Source: Pseudomonadota bacterium (GTDB taxonomy: Bacteria; Pseudomonadota; Gammaproteobacteria; Steroidobacterales; Steroidobacteraceae). From it: a stretch of 55,651 bases of DNA. The notes under the pieces were generated by a model, which saw only the letters and a list, made by a program, of their open reading frames with translations, had not been told where the DNA came from and made no database searches. The stretch spans positions 1-55,651 of the forward strand of contig JAPLSH010000013.1 of the NCBI GenBank assembly GCA_026398735.1, in the 5' to 3' direction. The position numbers and the translations under genes were made by a program. This document shows positions 35,914 to 45,014 of this stretch, one piece after another (position 1 is the stretch's first letter; every line of letters starts with the position of its first letter).

Positions 35914-36480
35914 ACTGACACCGATCAACGCCTGATGACCCTTAAGCAGGAACACGGCCCACAGTACAAAGCCCACTGCCACTGTGGCGATGGTGCGCCA
36001 GGTTTGTGTTGCGACAGGCGCAGTGCCCGCCATGCGATCGCGGCGACGTGCTGCCCGAAAGGCCAGCACTGCCCATATCAACAGGCTGCCGAACAGCACC
36101 ACATCCGCCAGTGTGTGATTGACTAGCAGGTGGGTGAGGGCCCACAACTTCACACCCAGAATCATGGGATGACCCAGCTTGGCGCGGATCGCATTGCCCG
36201 GCGTGTTGCCAGCGACGATAAGGATGAACGCCACCAGCATCAGCAGTGCCGCCGGATGGTGCAGTGACGTCAGCGGCATCCACAACATAGCGGGTGCCTG
36301 ACGCGCTTGACCATAGCCCATGACCAGCAGCACTAATCCCGCTAGAGCGAGCAGCGAATAGATCAAGCGCCAAGGCGTGGCGCCGATGCGGGCAATGGTG
36401 TTGGTGCGCCAGTCGTCGGCAAAGATGCGTATCGAGTGCACGCCCAACAGCAGGATCAGTCCCAGGATTAGCAGCGTCAT
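35902..36480 (-). CDS. NnrU-like membrane protein
   Basis: 192 residues with five to six membrane helices. It matches the NnrU family (LLGVHSIRIFADDWR, GNTPGNAIRAKLGHPMILGVKLWALTHLLVNHTLADVVLFG), named for a gene near nitrite/nitric oxide reductases, though most members have no proven role. The conserved His and Arg in HPMILGVKLWALTHL may mark a haem or quinone site, which I infer only from position. ATG 36480 was chosen because it starts the first membrane helix directly. It is 28 bases downstream of the patatin gene. Confidence 0.85.
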   Translation of the reverse strand: MTLLILGLILLLGVHSIRIFADDWRTNTIARIGATPWRLIYSLLALAGLVLLVMGYGQARQAPAMLWMPLTSLHHPAALLMLVAFILIVAGNTPGNAIRAKLGHPMILGVKLWALTHLLVNHTLADVVLFGSLLIWAVLAFRAARRRDRMAGTAPVATQTWRTIATVAVGFVLWAVFLLKGHQALIGVSPLL

Positions 36481-36508
36481 GAGGTGGATGCTCCGTAGGA
36501 GTAAGGCA

Positions 36509-38761
36509 TCAGGGTACACCGAGGCTTAGGAACAGACTCACGTGTCCTGCTCCGCCATAGCCTAAGCCCAGCCATGCAGGACCCAAAAACGAATCGGCGC
36601 CAATGAAGGCCGCACCAGACCACAACGTGTCGGGCAGGGCGGTGGTGCCCTTGGTGCCCAGCAGCGAATAGCTGCGACCGATGCGCCCGGCCTCCAGCGA
36701 TAAGCCGCCATATAGGCCCTGACCCAGTGGTCCGGGCAATTGCAGAAAACGATGCATCAGGCGCAAGCGGGCAAACACCGACTCTTGGCCAGAGAATTGT
36801 TCGGTGGCATAGCCGGAGAGTTGGAATGGGCCGCCCAAAGTAATGGCTGCATAGGACGGCAGCCTGCTGCCAAAGCTGGTGGCTGCGCCCAAGGTTGCTT
36901 CGATGGATTGCTCACCCAGTGAGTAGGCGCGTGTCAGCGACAGATCCAGCCGGTGGTAACGCGGCCCATTGCCCAGTGCTGGCAGTGCTTCATAGACCTC
37001 GAGCATGACGCGATGGCCGCTGCGCGGAAACCACGGCGCGTCGAGTTGATCACCGAAAATGCGCAGTCGCACGCCGTTGTCGGACGTGCGGATGTCGGGC
37101 AGTGCTTCGGGACCGGTCTCTGTGGTGGCGTTGGCTTGGCGCAGCAACGCACCGATGCGCAGTTCGCCCCAATGGCCCAGCGCCGCGCCCAAGTCCACAC
37201 CCACGCGCGCATCGCGTGTCACCAAATCTGCCAAATGCTGGTCGCTGGCATAGATGGGGCGGACCGTCTTGCCGAAGGCTGCATAGGGTGCGACGAACAG
37301 CGGGCTGTCGTAGGCCAGCGGTTGGTAGAACTCTGCACCCAATCGTGAATGACGACCGATCTGACCGTTGACCAGCAATTCGCCACCGAGCGGATTTACC
37401 CAACTGCGTCGGTAGCTGAACATCGCATTGAAGGTGCTGGTGCTGTCACCGCCCAGCGAAGTACTCAGTGACAAGCCAAAGCGCAGTGCTTGGGGTCCAG
37501 TGTCCTTTTCCTTGGCACGGATGAGCAGCGTGCGCGTGCCATCCTGTTCGTGGATGCGGTAATCGATACTGTCGAAATCTCCGCGACCATAGATGCGCCG
37601 CAGATCACGGGTCAGCGTGTCTTCATCCAACGGCACGCCGGGCTTGGCGTCCATCAGGTGCAGCAATGTCGCCGGCTGCGCCAACACCAATCCCTCAAAC
37701 TCAATCGCGTCAAACCGGCCCAGTGAATGATCCGGATCGCGGGTTTGCGCGCTGCGTAGCGCGACATATTGGGCTTGCGGCAGGCTATAGCGGCGCAGCT
37801 GCGCGCTCAGTGCCCGAGTAGCCTCTTCGCCAATGCGTATGGCATCGGCAGCTTTATCAAACGAGGCGGCAGTAATGTTGCCCAGCTCCGGTTTGATCAA
37901 TACGTCCTGCGCTGTCATGCCGGCGATCTGTTGATCGACGTGTTCCTTGCCCAGAAAGTTGACTAGCTGACCCACAACCGACAGTGCCGAGGTGATCTCC
38001 TCGCGTTTCATCGGTGGCGTGCCGATGTTCACTGCGATCACCACATCACCACAGGTCTGGCGCGCAAGATCGATGGGTAGGTTGTTGGCGATGCCGCCAT
38101 CCACCAGCAGGCGACCGTCGATCTCGACCGGATTGACTGCGCCGGGGATGGCCATGCTGGCGCGCATGGCCAGCGGCAGGCTGCCTTGCCCCAGCACCAC
38201 TTGCTGACCGGTTTCGATATCGGCCGCAACAGCGCGAAAGGGGATGGGCAGTCGCGAGAACTCTTCGACACCGGCGGCGCTGGCCGTGAGTTTGCGCAGG
38301 AAGCTTTCGATAGTGACGCCGGCCACTACACCTTTGGCCAGTCGCAGTGAGCCGTTGCGTAAGCCAATCTCTGGTGCGAAGTAGCCGCTGTAGTCATCCT
38401 GTTTGCGGCGCGGCGTCATCTCGTCGCGCGGCGGCCGGTCGGTGAACAGGTCGTTCCAGTCGACTTTGCGCACGACATCGTCCATCCGCGCTGCGCTGGC
38501 GCCGGCGGCATAAGCACCACCCACTACGGCGCCCATGCTGGTGCCGGTGATGCAGTCGACTGGGACCCGCAGCTCTTCGAGCACTTTGAGCACACCGACA
38601 TGCGCCAAGCCGCGCGCGCCGCCGCCGGATAGTGCCAATGCAATGCGGGGCCGGGTCTCAACCGGCGCTTGTGCAGCGGCTGCGCTGCCGGCTGCAAGTG
38701 TCAGCGCTGCGGCAACACTGCCCAGCAGTGCACCAGTTAAGCGGGATGAGAAGGCGGCCAT
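36509..38761 (-). CDS. Patatin-like phospholipase with Omp85 barrel
   Basis: 750 residues with a signal peptide (ALTLAAGSAAAAQA). Residues 40-330 are a patatin lipase: oxyanion loop SGGGARG, nucleophile elbow GTSMG, catalytic Asp in DGGIANNLP. Next come a POTRA-like domain (VLAQPATLLHLMDAKPGVPLDEDTLTRDLRRIYGRGDFDSIDY) and a BamA-type 16-strand barrel to the end. This is the PlpD or type Vd autotransporter layout, in which the barrel exports or anchors the lipase at the outer membrane. GAGG lies 7 bases before the ATG. It follows crtC by 51 bases on the same strand and may be co-transcribed. Confidence 0.9.
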   Translation of the reverse strand: MAAFSSRLTGALLGSVAAALTLAAGSAAAAQAPVETRPRIALALSGGGARGLAHVGVLKVLEELRVPVDCITGTSMGAVVGGAYAAGASAARMDDVVRKVDWNDLFTDRPPRDEMTPRRKQDDYSGYFAPEIGLRNGSLRLAKGVVAGVTIESFLRKLTASAAGVEEFSRLPIPFRAVAADIETGQQVVLGQGSLPLAMRASMAIPGAVNPVEIDGRLLVDGGIANNLPIDLARQTCGDVVIAVNIGTPPMKREEITSALSVVGQLVNFLGKEHVDQQIAGMTAQDVLIKPELGNITAASFDKAADAIRIGEEATRALSAQLRRYSLPQAQYVALRSAQTRDPDHSLGRFDAIEFEGLVLAQPATLLHLMDAKPGVPLDEDTLTRDLRRIYGRGDFDSIDYRIHEQDGTRTLLIRAKEKDTGPQALRFGLSLSTSLGGDSTSTFNAMFSYRRSWVNPLGGELLVNGQIGRHSRLGAEFYQPLAYDSPLFVAPYAAFGKTVRPIYASDQHLADLVTRDARVGVDLGAALGHWGELRIGALLRQANATTETGPEALPDIRTSDNGVRLRIFGDQLDAPWFPRSGHRVMLEVYEALPALGNGPRYHRLDLSLTRAYSLGEQSIEATLGAATSFGSRLPSYAAITLGGPFQLSGYATEQFSGQESVFARLRLMHRFLQLPGPLGQGLYGGLSLEAGRIGRSYSLLGTKGTTALPDTLWSGAAFIGADSFLGPAWLGLGYGGAGHVSLFLSLGVP

Positions 38762-38812
38762 GACATCACCTCGACAGCGGCAAGAGCCGCAGTGTCGCAG
38801 GTCAATGGCTGC

Positions 38813-39796
38813 TTATCGACTACGCGCCCACCGCGGCATGCGAAATGGCAGCAGCATTTGAACTAACGGTGATGCAAAACGGCGCAGTGACAGACTCTCG
38901 TGCACCGATAAGCGCGCGCCAGCGCCAGTGCCTTGACGCAGCAGCGAGCGCGCATAGAAGGGCGTGTCCTCAAAAGTGCTTACGACTTGGGCTGGCGCAT
39001 CGCCCGGCAACAGCGCGCAGCGACCAACCCGCCACAGCGGACTGGCTGGTAAGCGATGAAGTGGTGGCGGCTCAATGAGTGCGGTGGTGTTGTCTGGCGC
39101 AAACTGCACGGCCAGTGCGCTGGCAGCGGCATCGCGGGGCTGTAGGGCAAAACTGACTTGCGTACCGGCTGCACTGTGCGTCCGCGACCAGTGCCAGCCG
39201 TCAAAGCCATCTTCTAAAGGCTCATCACCGCTGTTGCTATCCAGATAAGCCGCGCCGGACCACTGCAGTGAGGGATGGCTTAGGTTAACTTCGATACGTG
39301 ACTGCGGCGCGCAAGCCTGCCAACGATGCCGGCCCGCGTTGTCCAGTGCGAATGCATCTGTAGGCAATGCACCGGGTGTCACCCGGATCTGTCCTTGCAG
39401 CCTGGCGGGCCAAGGTGAAGTGATCTCGTTGATATCGATGTGCAATGCACCGTTGCGCCACTGCAGGCTGCTGGGGCCGATCTGCAGATGATCTGCATCG
39501 CGCTGCAAATCATGTCGGCCTCGCTCCGTCAGCGCCCAGCGTTTGCCACTCTTGCCATATAGCGCCACGTTGAGTCCGCAGTAGTGCTGCGGATCGCCCC
39601 GGCCCAGGCGCCGCGCCATGGCGTAATAAGGTGAGAACACGCTGCCCACAAACGCGATCAAGGTCAGCGCGTGCTGCCCGTCATCGCTAAGCGCATCCAG
39701 ATACCACCATAGGTAGCCGTTGCGGGGCACAGCCGTATCAAAGGCCGGGCCCCGCGCGCGGCCTGCTAACAGTCGTGGGTCTGCGCTGTGGGTCAT
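38813..39796 (-). CDS. crtC: Carotenoid 1,2-hydratase (hydroxyneurosporene synthase)
   Basis: About 327 residues. CrtC adds water to the psi end of acyclic carotenoids, giving a tertiary 1-hydroxyl group; it is typical of purple phototrophs and a few other bacteria. Recognisable blocks: NGYLWWYLDALSDDGQHALT, AFVGSVFSPYYAMARR, HYCGLNVALYGKSGKRWALTER and a late GWHWSRTH. An ATG at 39796 gives an ATGA overlap with the crtI stop; an ATG at 39802 is two codons earlier. It is the fourth gene of the minus-strand carotenoid operon. Confidence 0.9.
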   Translation of the reverse strand: MTHSADPRLLAGRARGPAFDTAVPRNGYLWWYLDALSDDGQHALTLIAFVGSVFSPYYAMARRLGRGDPQHYCGLNVALYGKSGKRWALTERGRHDLQRDADHLQIGPSSLQWRNGALHIDINEITSPWPARLQGQIRVTPGALPTDAFALDNAGRHRWQACAPQSRIEVNLSHPSLQWSGAAYLDSNSGDEPLEDGFDGWHWSRTHSAAGTQVSFALQPRDAAASALAVQFAPDNTTALIEPPPLHRLPASPLWRVGRCALLPGDAPAQVVSTFEDTPFYARSLLRQGTGAGARLSVHESLSLRRFASPLVQMLLPFRMPRWARSR

Positions 39797-41292
39797 CGCC
39801 ATTGGCTGGCGTCTGGCACCAAGCGTTCGAGTACTTTGGCCGAGGCAATGACGCCAGGCACGCCCGCACCGGGATGCGTGCCCGCACCCACCAGAAACAG
39901 GTTATCGAGTTCCTCGCTGCGGTTATGCGGCCTGAACCAAGCGCTTTGCGTGAGGATGGGTTCGAGACTGAACGCTGCGCCGTTGACCGAGTTGAGCCGG
40001 TCCTGGAACTCTTGGGGTGTGAGCATCAGCGAGGTGACGACTTCGTGCTCCAGGCCCGGCAGCAGGCTGTTGGACAGATACTGCTCGATGGCCTTGCGAT
40101 ACGGCTCAGCCTGTTCGCGCCAGTCGATGCCCGCCTCCAGATGTGGCACTGGTGACAGCACATAAAAAGCATCGCAGCCCGGCGGTGCCAAGGAGGGATC
40201 GGTGGCAGTGGGACGATGCAGATACAGACTGAAGTCATCCGCCAGCACCTTCTTATCGAAGATGTCTGACAACAACCCCCGATAGCGCGGGCCGAGCAGG
40301 ATGGTGTGATGCTCAACCTCTGTGTATTGGCGACGCGTGCCGAAGTACCACACGAACAAACTCATCGAATAGCGGGTACGGGCTATCTTGCGATCTGTCC
40401 AACGCTTGCGCGGCAGCGCACCTAGCAGCTTCTGGTAGGTGAAGGCCGCATCGGCATTGGATACCACCAGATCTGCTGCAATGACCTCGCCACTGGCCAA
40501 GCGCACACCGGTGGCGCGCTTGCCTTGGGTCTCGATGGCAGCGACTTCGGCATTGCAGCGCAAGGTGGATCCTTGGCCCTCAATCAGTGACACCAACCCC
40601 TGTACAACCTTGCCGGTTCCGCCCATCGCAAAGTGCACGCCCCACTGCCGTTCAAGATGATTGATGAGCGTGAGGATAGAGGTGGTAGTAAACGGGTTGC
40701 CGCCGATCAACAGTGGATGAAAGCTGAACACTGTGCGCAGGCGTTCGTCGCGCAGAAAGCTGGCCACCAGTCCATAGACCGACCGGTGGCTGCGCAGCCG
40801 TACCAGATCCGGCGCGATGCGCAGCATGGTGGCGATAGAGTGAAAGGGGATATCCACCAGTTGTGTGAAGCCCACATCAAACACCGATTTGGAATGCGCC
40901 ATAAAGCGCTCGTAGCCCGGCAGATCCTCTGGGCAGAACCGCGCCACTTCTTCGCGCATGCGCTGCGGATCACCCCAGTAGTCAAACGCCTCGCCGTCAT
41001 CGAAGCGGATGCGATAGAACGGCGCCATGGGTCGCAGGTCGATGTCGTCGGCCATGCGTTTGCCGCACAGTGCCCACAGTTCTTCCAGCAAGAACGGCGC
41101 TGTGATGATGGTGGGGCCGCCGTCGAAGGTGTAGCCGTCCTGTTTGTACACATAGGCGCGACCGCCTGGTGCATCGAGTTTTTCAAGGACCGTGACGCGA
41201 TAGCCGCGCGCGCCCAAGCGTAGTGCCGCGGCCAGTCCGCCAAAGCCGGATCCGATCACGACGGCATGGGGTGTTTGATCTGCTGCGCTCAT
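39793..41292 (-). CDS. crtI: Phytoene desaturase
   Basis: 499 residues. CrtI dehydrogenates phytoene stepwise to neurosporene or lycopene with FAD. N-terminal dinucleotide fold VVIGSGFGGLAAALRLGARG, then TVLEKLDAPGGRAYVYKQDG, FDGGPTIITAPFLLEELW, and the C-terminal bacterial-type signature FLVGAGTHPGAGVPGVI, all at the expected places. It overlaps crtD upstream by 4 bases and crtC downstream by 4, so the genes are translationally coupled. No phytoene synthase (crtB) or GGPP synthase (crtE) is in the window. Confidence 0.96.
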   Translation of the reverse strand: MSAADQTPHAVVIGSGFGGLAAALRLGARGYRVTVLEKLDAPGGRAYVYKQDGYTFDGGPTIITAPFLLEELWALCGKRMADDIDLRPMAPFYRIRFDDGEAFDYWGDPQRMREEVARFCPEDLPGYERFMAHSKSVFDVGFTQLVDIPFHSIATMLRIAPDLVRLRSHRSVYGLVASFLRDERLRTVFSFHPLLIGGNPFTTTSILTLINHLERQWGVHFAMGGTGKVVQGLVSLIEGQGSTLRCNAEVAAIETQGKRATGVRLASGEVIAADLVVSNADAAFTYQKLLGALPRKRWTDRKIARTRYSMSLFVWYFGTRRQYTEVEHHTILLGPRYRGLLSDIFDKKVLADDFSLYLHRPTATDPSLAPPGCDAFYVLSPVPHLEAGIDWREQAEPYRKAIEQYLSNSLLPGLEHEVVTSLMLTPQEFQDRLNSVNGAAFSLEPILTQSAWFRPHNRSEELDNLFLVGAGTHPGAGVPGVIASAKVLERLVPDASQWR

Positions 41293-42800
41293 GCGCTGTT
41301 CCTTGTGGAGTTGAGATGCAGGTCGCTGGCGAGGCTATGTGCCGCCAGTCGACCTGACAGTGTTGCCATGGGCAGGCCGGCACCCGGATGTACTGAGCCG
41401 CCCGCCAGATAGAGACCCGCTATACGGCTGCGGGAACCGGGTCTGGCAAAGCTGGCCATCGGGCCATGATTGGCGCGGCCATAGAGCGCACCACCGGTGC
41501 CCGGGAACAATTGGTTGAATTGTTGCGGTGAAGTGGGGGTGCAGTGGTCTATGGATAAGTGCAGACCACAGTCGGCCATCAGCGCCAAGCTGCGTGCGGC
41601 GATGTCATCGATCTGTGTAGCGGACCAGTCTTGGCTGTCGCCGTTGGCTGGCGCATTGACCAGCAACAGCATGCGTTCGGCTGTGCCGTTGGGCGGTGGC
41701 GCTGCGCCGCGATCCTGGGCACACAGATACACCGTCGGTTGGTCGCAGATGCGCTGCGCGCCGAAGATCGACTTGAACTCTGCAGCGTAGTCGGCGGCGA
41801 AGAACACGTTGTGATGATCCAGAGTAAAGCCGCGCGCACGCGCCTGCACACACCAGGTTAATGCAGAGAGCGAGCGTTGCGCTGCAGTGGTGGGTGCCGT
41901 TGCACCGGCCACATCGGGTCCCAATAAGCCACTGGCCAGTGCGGCACTGTCACCGTTGAACACCACGGCATCGCAGGGCAGGTGTTCGCCGTCGGCCAGT
42001 TGTACGCCGCGCACGCGCTGACCTTGCACCACGATGCGCGCAACATCGCTGTTGCAGCGATAGTGCGCACCGTGTTTTTCGCCCAGTGCTTGCAGAGTGG
42101 TGGCGATGCGTTTCATGCCGCCTTGCACAGCCCACACACCTTCCTGCTCTACATGGGCGATGAGCATCAGCGTGGCTGGTGCCAGCAGCGGAGACGAGCC
42201 GACGTAGGTGGCATAGCGGCCAAACAGTTGTCGCAAGCGCGGATCTGCAAAGTACTCGTGCAGTGAGGCCCACAGTGTTTGCAGTGGCGCGGTACGCCAC
42301 ATCGCCGCCAGGTTGCCCAGACCTGCGCGCCACAGCAGTGCTGGCGCAGAAGGGCGTTGTGCGGCGATGAACGGATCGCGCAGGGTTTGGTAGATGTCGC
42401 GGCTGCGCTGACAAAAACGCCGGTAGCCGTCGGCGTCGGCTGGCCCTGCGAAGCTGGCAATGGCCTCGCAGCTGCGTTGCATATCAGCAAACAAATCCAG
42501 CGCGCCACCCTCACGCCACGCATGGCGGGCCAGCACCGGCAGTGGCTGCAAGGGCAACAGCTCATCCAAGCGGGCGCCGGCATCGGCCAGCAGAGATTCG
42601 AACACCCAGCGCATCGTGAACACGGTGGGACCGCCATCGATCAGCGCCTCGCCTGCAGTCACCTGCCGCAGCTTGCCGCCGACGCTACTGGCGCGCTCCA
42701 GCACCTGCACCTGGCAACCCTGACGCGCCAGATCCAGTGCCGCAGCCAAGCCGCCCACGCCGGCACCGATGACGATGACCCGCGGCGCAGGCGCAGGCAT
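41289..42800 (-). CDS. crtD: Methoxyneurosporene (hydroxyneurosporene) desaturase
   Basis: 503 residues. CrtD-type desaturase (3,4-dehydrogenation of 1-hydroxy or 1-methoxy acyclic carotenoids). Shares the FAD fold with CrtI (VIVIGAGVGGLAAALDLARQG, LERASSVGGKLRQVTAGEALIDGGP-type) but is distinct in FTMRWVFESLLADAG and the C-terminal LYLAGGSVHPGAGLPMATLSG. Its presence with crtC argues for the purple-bacterial hydroxylation branch. The start is the ATG at 42800, which shares one base with the stop of the membrane gene (TAATG); the longer ORF to 43010 overlaps that gene and is rejected. Confidence 0.92.
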   Translation of the reverse strand: MPAPAPRVIVIGAGVGGLAAALDLARQGCQVQVLERASSVGGKLRQVTAGEALIDGGPTVFTMRWVFESLLADAGARLDELLPLQPLPVLARHAWREGGALDLFADMQRSCEAIASFAGPADADGYRRFCQRSRDIYQTLRDPFIAAQRPSAPALLWRAGLGNLAAMWRTAPLQTLWASLHEYFADPRLRQLFGRYATYVGSSPLLAPATLMLIAHVEQEGVWAVQGGMKRIATTLQALGEKHGAHYRCNSDVARIVVQGQRVRGVQLADGEHLPCDAVVFNGDSAALASGLLGPDVAGATAPTTAAQRSLSALTWCVQARARGFTLDHHNVFFAADYAAEFKSIFGAQRICDQPTVYLCAQDRGAAPPPNGTAERMLLLVNAPANGDSQDWSATQIDDIAARSLALMADCGLHLSIDHCTPTSPQQFNQLFPGTGGALYGRANHGPMASFARPGSRSRIAGLYLAGGSVHPGAGLPMATLSGRLAAHSLASDLHLNSTRNSA

Positions 42801-43546
42801 TACGCGGACCTTGGGTCGCTGCGGCGGCGCGGGGGTGAGACGCGTGCCTGATGGTAGAGGATGAGTATCAGCCCGACAGTCAGCGGTATGGCCCATAGCA
42901 CCGGGTGCAGTGCCAAGGCGGGAAAGGTATGCACGGCCCCGAACGCCATGAACGCGGTGTAGACCGAGATACCAGCACCGACCAGGGCTTTGATGTGTTC
43001 CTTGAGCCAATCCACCGGGCCGGGTTGGCGCTTATAGAGGAACCACAGGTTGGTGCCGACGGTGGCCCAGCCGATGGCGGTCATGCCCAGCAGCAGCGGT
43101 TGGCCGATGCGCAGTCCCTGCCAGGCGCAGTTAAGCCCGGCCAGAAACGTAACCGCCTGCAGCAGCAGCGTGCGCCATTCCATATTGAGCGCATGAGCGC
43201 GCTTGTTGCGGGCACTCTGCCAGCCGTACCAGACCAGATTCAGGGTCAGCAGAGCCAGACCGAGCATCAGCCAGCCGAATACAGCACGGATCATCTCTGG
43301 ATCCGAAAACACCGGGTGGGTGGCTAGCTGGGGATGGGTGGCCTGGGGCGCAACCAGCGTGCACAGGCTCATCAGGAGGGCTGAAATACCTGTCAGCAGC
43401 AGGGCGATCACGAAGACTTTGCCGATGCGCCGGTGCAGGGGCGTGCCCTTGCCAAGAGCAACAGGTCCCCAGAAGGCCACCAGACCGACAGTCCCAGTGA
43501 CGATGTGCGCGGCGACAAAGACCGGGAACAGGCTGGCGGCGGACAT
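42800..43546 (-). CDS. DUF2306-like membrane protein in crt operon
   Basis: 248 residues with seven or so membrane helices. The first blocks, FVAAHIVTGTVGLVAFWGPVAL and GTPLHRRIGKVFVIALL, resemble DUF2306 membrane proteins, whose function is unknown. A HRRIGK motif and paired His are conserved features that might bind haem. It is the first gene of the carotenoid operon and is coupled to crtD by a one-base stop/start overlap. ATG 43546 was chosen over GTG 43591 because the longer form would overlap the divergent P450 gene. Confidence 0.75.
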   Translation of the reverse strand: MSAASLFPVFVAAHIVTGTVGLVAFWGPVALGKGTPLHRRIGKVFVIALLLTGISALLMSLCTLVAPQATHPQLATHPVFSDPEMIRAVFGWLMLGLALLTLNLVWYGWQSARNKRAHALNMEWRTLLLQAVTFLAGLNCAWQGLRIGQPLLLGMTAIGWATVGTNLWFLYKRQPGPVDWLKEHIKALVGAGISVYTAFMAFGAVHTFPALALHPVLWAIPLTVGLILILYHQARVSPPRRRSDPRSA

Positions 43547-43547
43547 G

Positions 43548-43565
43548 TGTTGCTTGTAGTGGACA
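43548..43565. promoter_or_regulatory. TGT-N12-ACA dyad, PpsR/CrtJ-like site
   Basis: TGT at 43548-43550 and ACA at 43563-43565 are separated by exactly 12 bases, the consensus of the redox/light repressor PpsR (CrtJ). It fills most of the 37-base gap between the crt operon and the divergent P450 gene. A further ACAG-N5-CTGT dyad (43563-43575) shares the ACA. A site here could control both transcripts. No ppsR gene is in the window. Confidence 0.45.
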
Positions 43566-43583
43566 GTTGATCTGTAAGCTAGC

Positions 43584-45014
43584 ATGGACACCCGAGACCA
43601 GCAACGAAACGCCCCTGTGACCCAGTCCGATTCCGCAGCTGCCCGCTATTGCCCGCCGCGACCGTCAGCGCTGTCGCCGGTCGTGTCATTGCTGCGCATG
43701 GTGGCCGATGGCGAGGGGGATCTGCTGAGCCTGTTGCCGGCGTCGGCGTATCGCGTGCCGATCGGCCCGCTGGGCTATTCGCGCCGCCAGATCGTAGTCG
43801 TGAACGATCCACAGCTGTACCGCCCCATCCTCAATGACCCGGGCGGCATCTTTCCCAAGAACGATTTGATGGTCGACGCGCTGGCCCCGTTGGTCGGGGA
43901 CTCCATGTTTATCTCCAGCGGTCATCGCTGGCGGCAGCAGCGACGCATGATCGAGCCGGCCTTGTCGCAGTTGCGAGTGGGCCAGGCGTTTGCGTCGATG
44001 TCGGCGGCCATTGATGACTATGAGCAGCGCCTATGTGCGCAAGCTGCCAGCGCGCAGCCGCTGTCGCTGGACGTTGCAATGAGTCACCTGACCGCTGACA
44101 TCATCTGTCGTACGGTGTTTTCTACTTCACTGGACTCGAATATCTCGCGTCAGGTGTTTGAGAGCTTCAAGGTGTTCGAGCGCAGTGTGGCGCAGGTGGA
44201 GATCAAGCGGTTGATCTGGGATCGCGCGTGGCAACCTGCGCCGCAGCGCCCGCAGGTGCTCGACGCTTGCGCCACGATCCGCGGTTGTCTGGGGCAGTTG
44301 TTGGACCCGCATCTGAATGACCCCGCTGCATACAACGACATCTGTACGTCGTTGATGGGTGCGGTGGATCCGCAGGAAGGCTACCGGTTCACTCGCGAAG
44401 AGTTGCTGGATCAGTTGGGCGTGATGTTTCTGGCCGGTCACGAGACCACTGCCAGTGTGCTGATCTGGGTGTTCTTCGTGCTGTCGCAGCAACCGCAGTT
44501 ACTGCAACGGGTACGCGCTGAGGTGCAGCAGGTGGTGGGCAACGGCCCCGTGTTGTTTGAACACATTCGCCAGTTGAGTCTGGTGCGCAATGTGTTTCGT
44601 GAGGCGCTGCGCTTGTATCCACCCATTACGTTCATTCCGCGCGTGGCCAATGAGGACACACGCATCGGCGACTATGCGGTGAAGCGCGGTGCGATGGTGA
44701 TGATCTCGCCCTGGACCATTCACCGCAATGAATCGTTGTGGCCTGATGCGCATCGCTTTGACCCGGATCGCTTTGATACCACTCGTGAGCAAGAGCAGGT
44801 GGCCGGTGCTTATCTGCCGTTTGGTTTGGGTCCGCGCGTATGCGCCGGTGCTGCATTTGCCAATACCGAAGCGGTACTCATTTTGACTCGACTGGTGCGT
44901 CGCTTTGATCTGGTGCCGCTGGCGCCGCAGCGTGTGCGCCCGGTGGCGCGCCTGACGACGCGACCGCGCGAGCCGATCGTGTGCCGCGTCACGTTGCGAG
45001 GCAGTGCCGCATGA
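43584..45014 (+). CDS. Cytochrome P450
   Basis: 476 residues, no membrane anchor. I-helix oxygen-binding AGHETT, ExxR in EALRLYPP, and haem loop FGLGPRVCAG with Cys420, all intact. It would insert oxygen into a C-H bond using electrons from a ferredoxin or similar. The ISPWTIHRN and YLPFGLG blocks recall the CYP4-like bacterial group that includes the carotenoid hydroxylase CYP175A1 of Thermus, which supports but does not prove a carotenoid substrate. It diverges from the crt operon across 37 bases and overlaps the ATP-grasp gene by 4 (ATGA). Confidence 0.94.
   Translation: MDTRDQQRNAPVTQSDSAAARYCPPRPSALSPVVSLLRMVADGEGDLLSLLPASAYRVPIGPLGYSRRQIVVVNDPQLYRPILNDPGGIFPKNDLMVDALAPLVGDSMFISSGHRWRQQRRMIEPALSQLRVGQAFASMSAAIDDYEQRLCAQAASAQPLSLDVAMSHLTADIICRTVFSTSLDSNISRQVFESFKVFERSVAQVEIKRLIWDRAWQPAPQRPQVLDACATIRGCLGQLLDPHLNDPAAYNDICTSLMGAVDPQEGYRFTREELLDQLGVMFLAGHETTASVLIWVFFVLSQQPQLLQRVRAEVQQVVGNGPVLFEHIRQLSLVRNVFREALRLYPPITFIPRVANEDTRIGDYAVKRGAMVMISPWTIHRNESLWPDAHRFDPDRFDTTREQEQVAGAYLPFGLGPRVCAGAAFANTEAVLILTRLVRRFDLVPLAPQRVRPVARLTTRPREPIVCRVTLRGSAA

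Noticed and set aside
41289-43010. 573-codon form of crtD
   Set aside because: The extra 70 codons overlap the upstream membrane gene, and the FAD motif starts just after the ATG at 42800.
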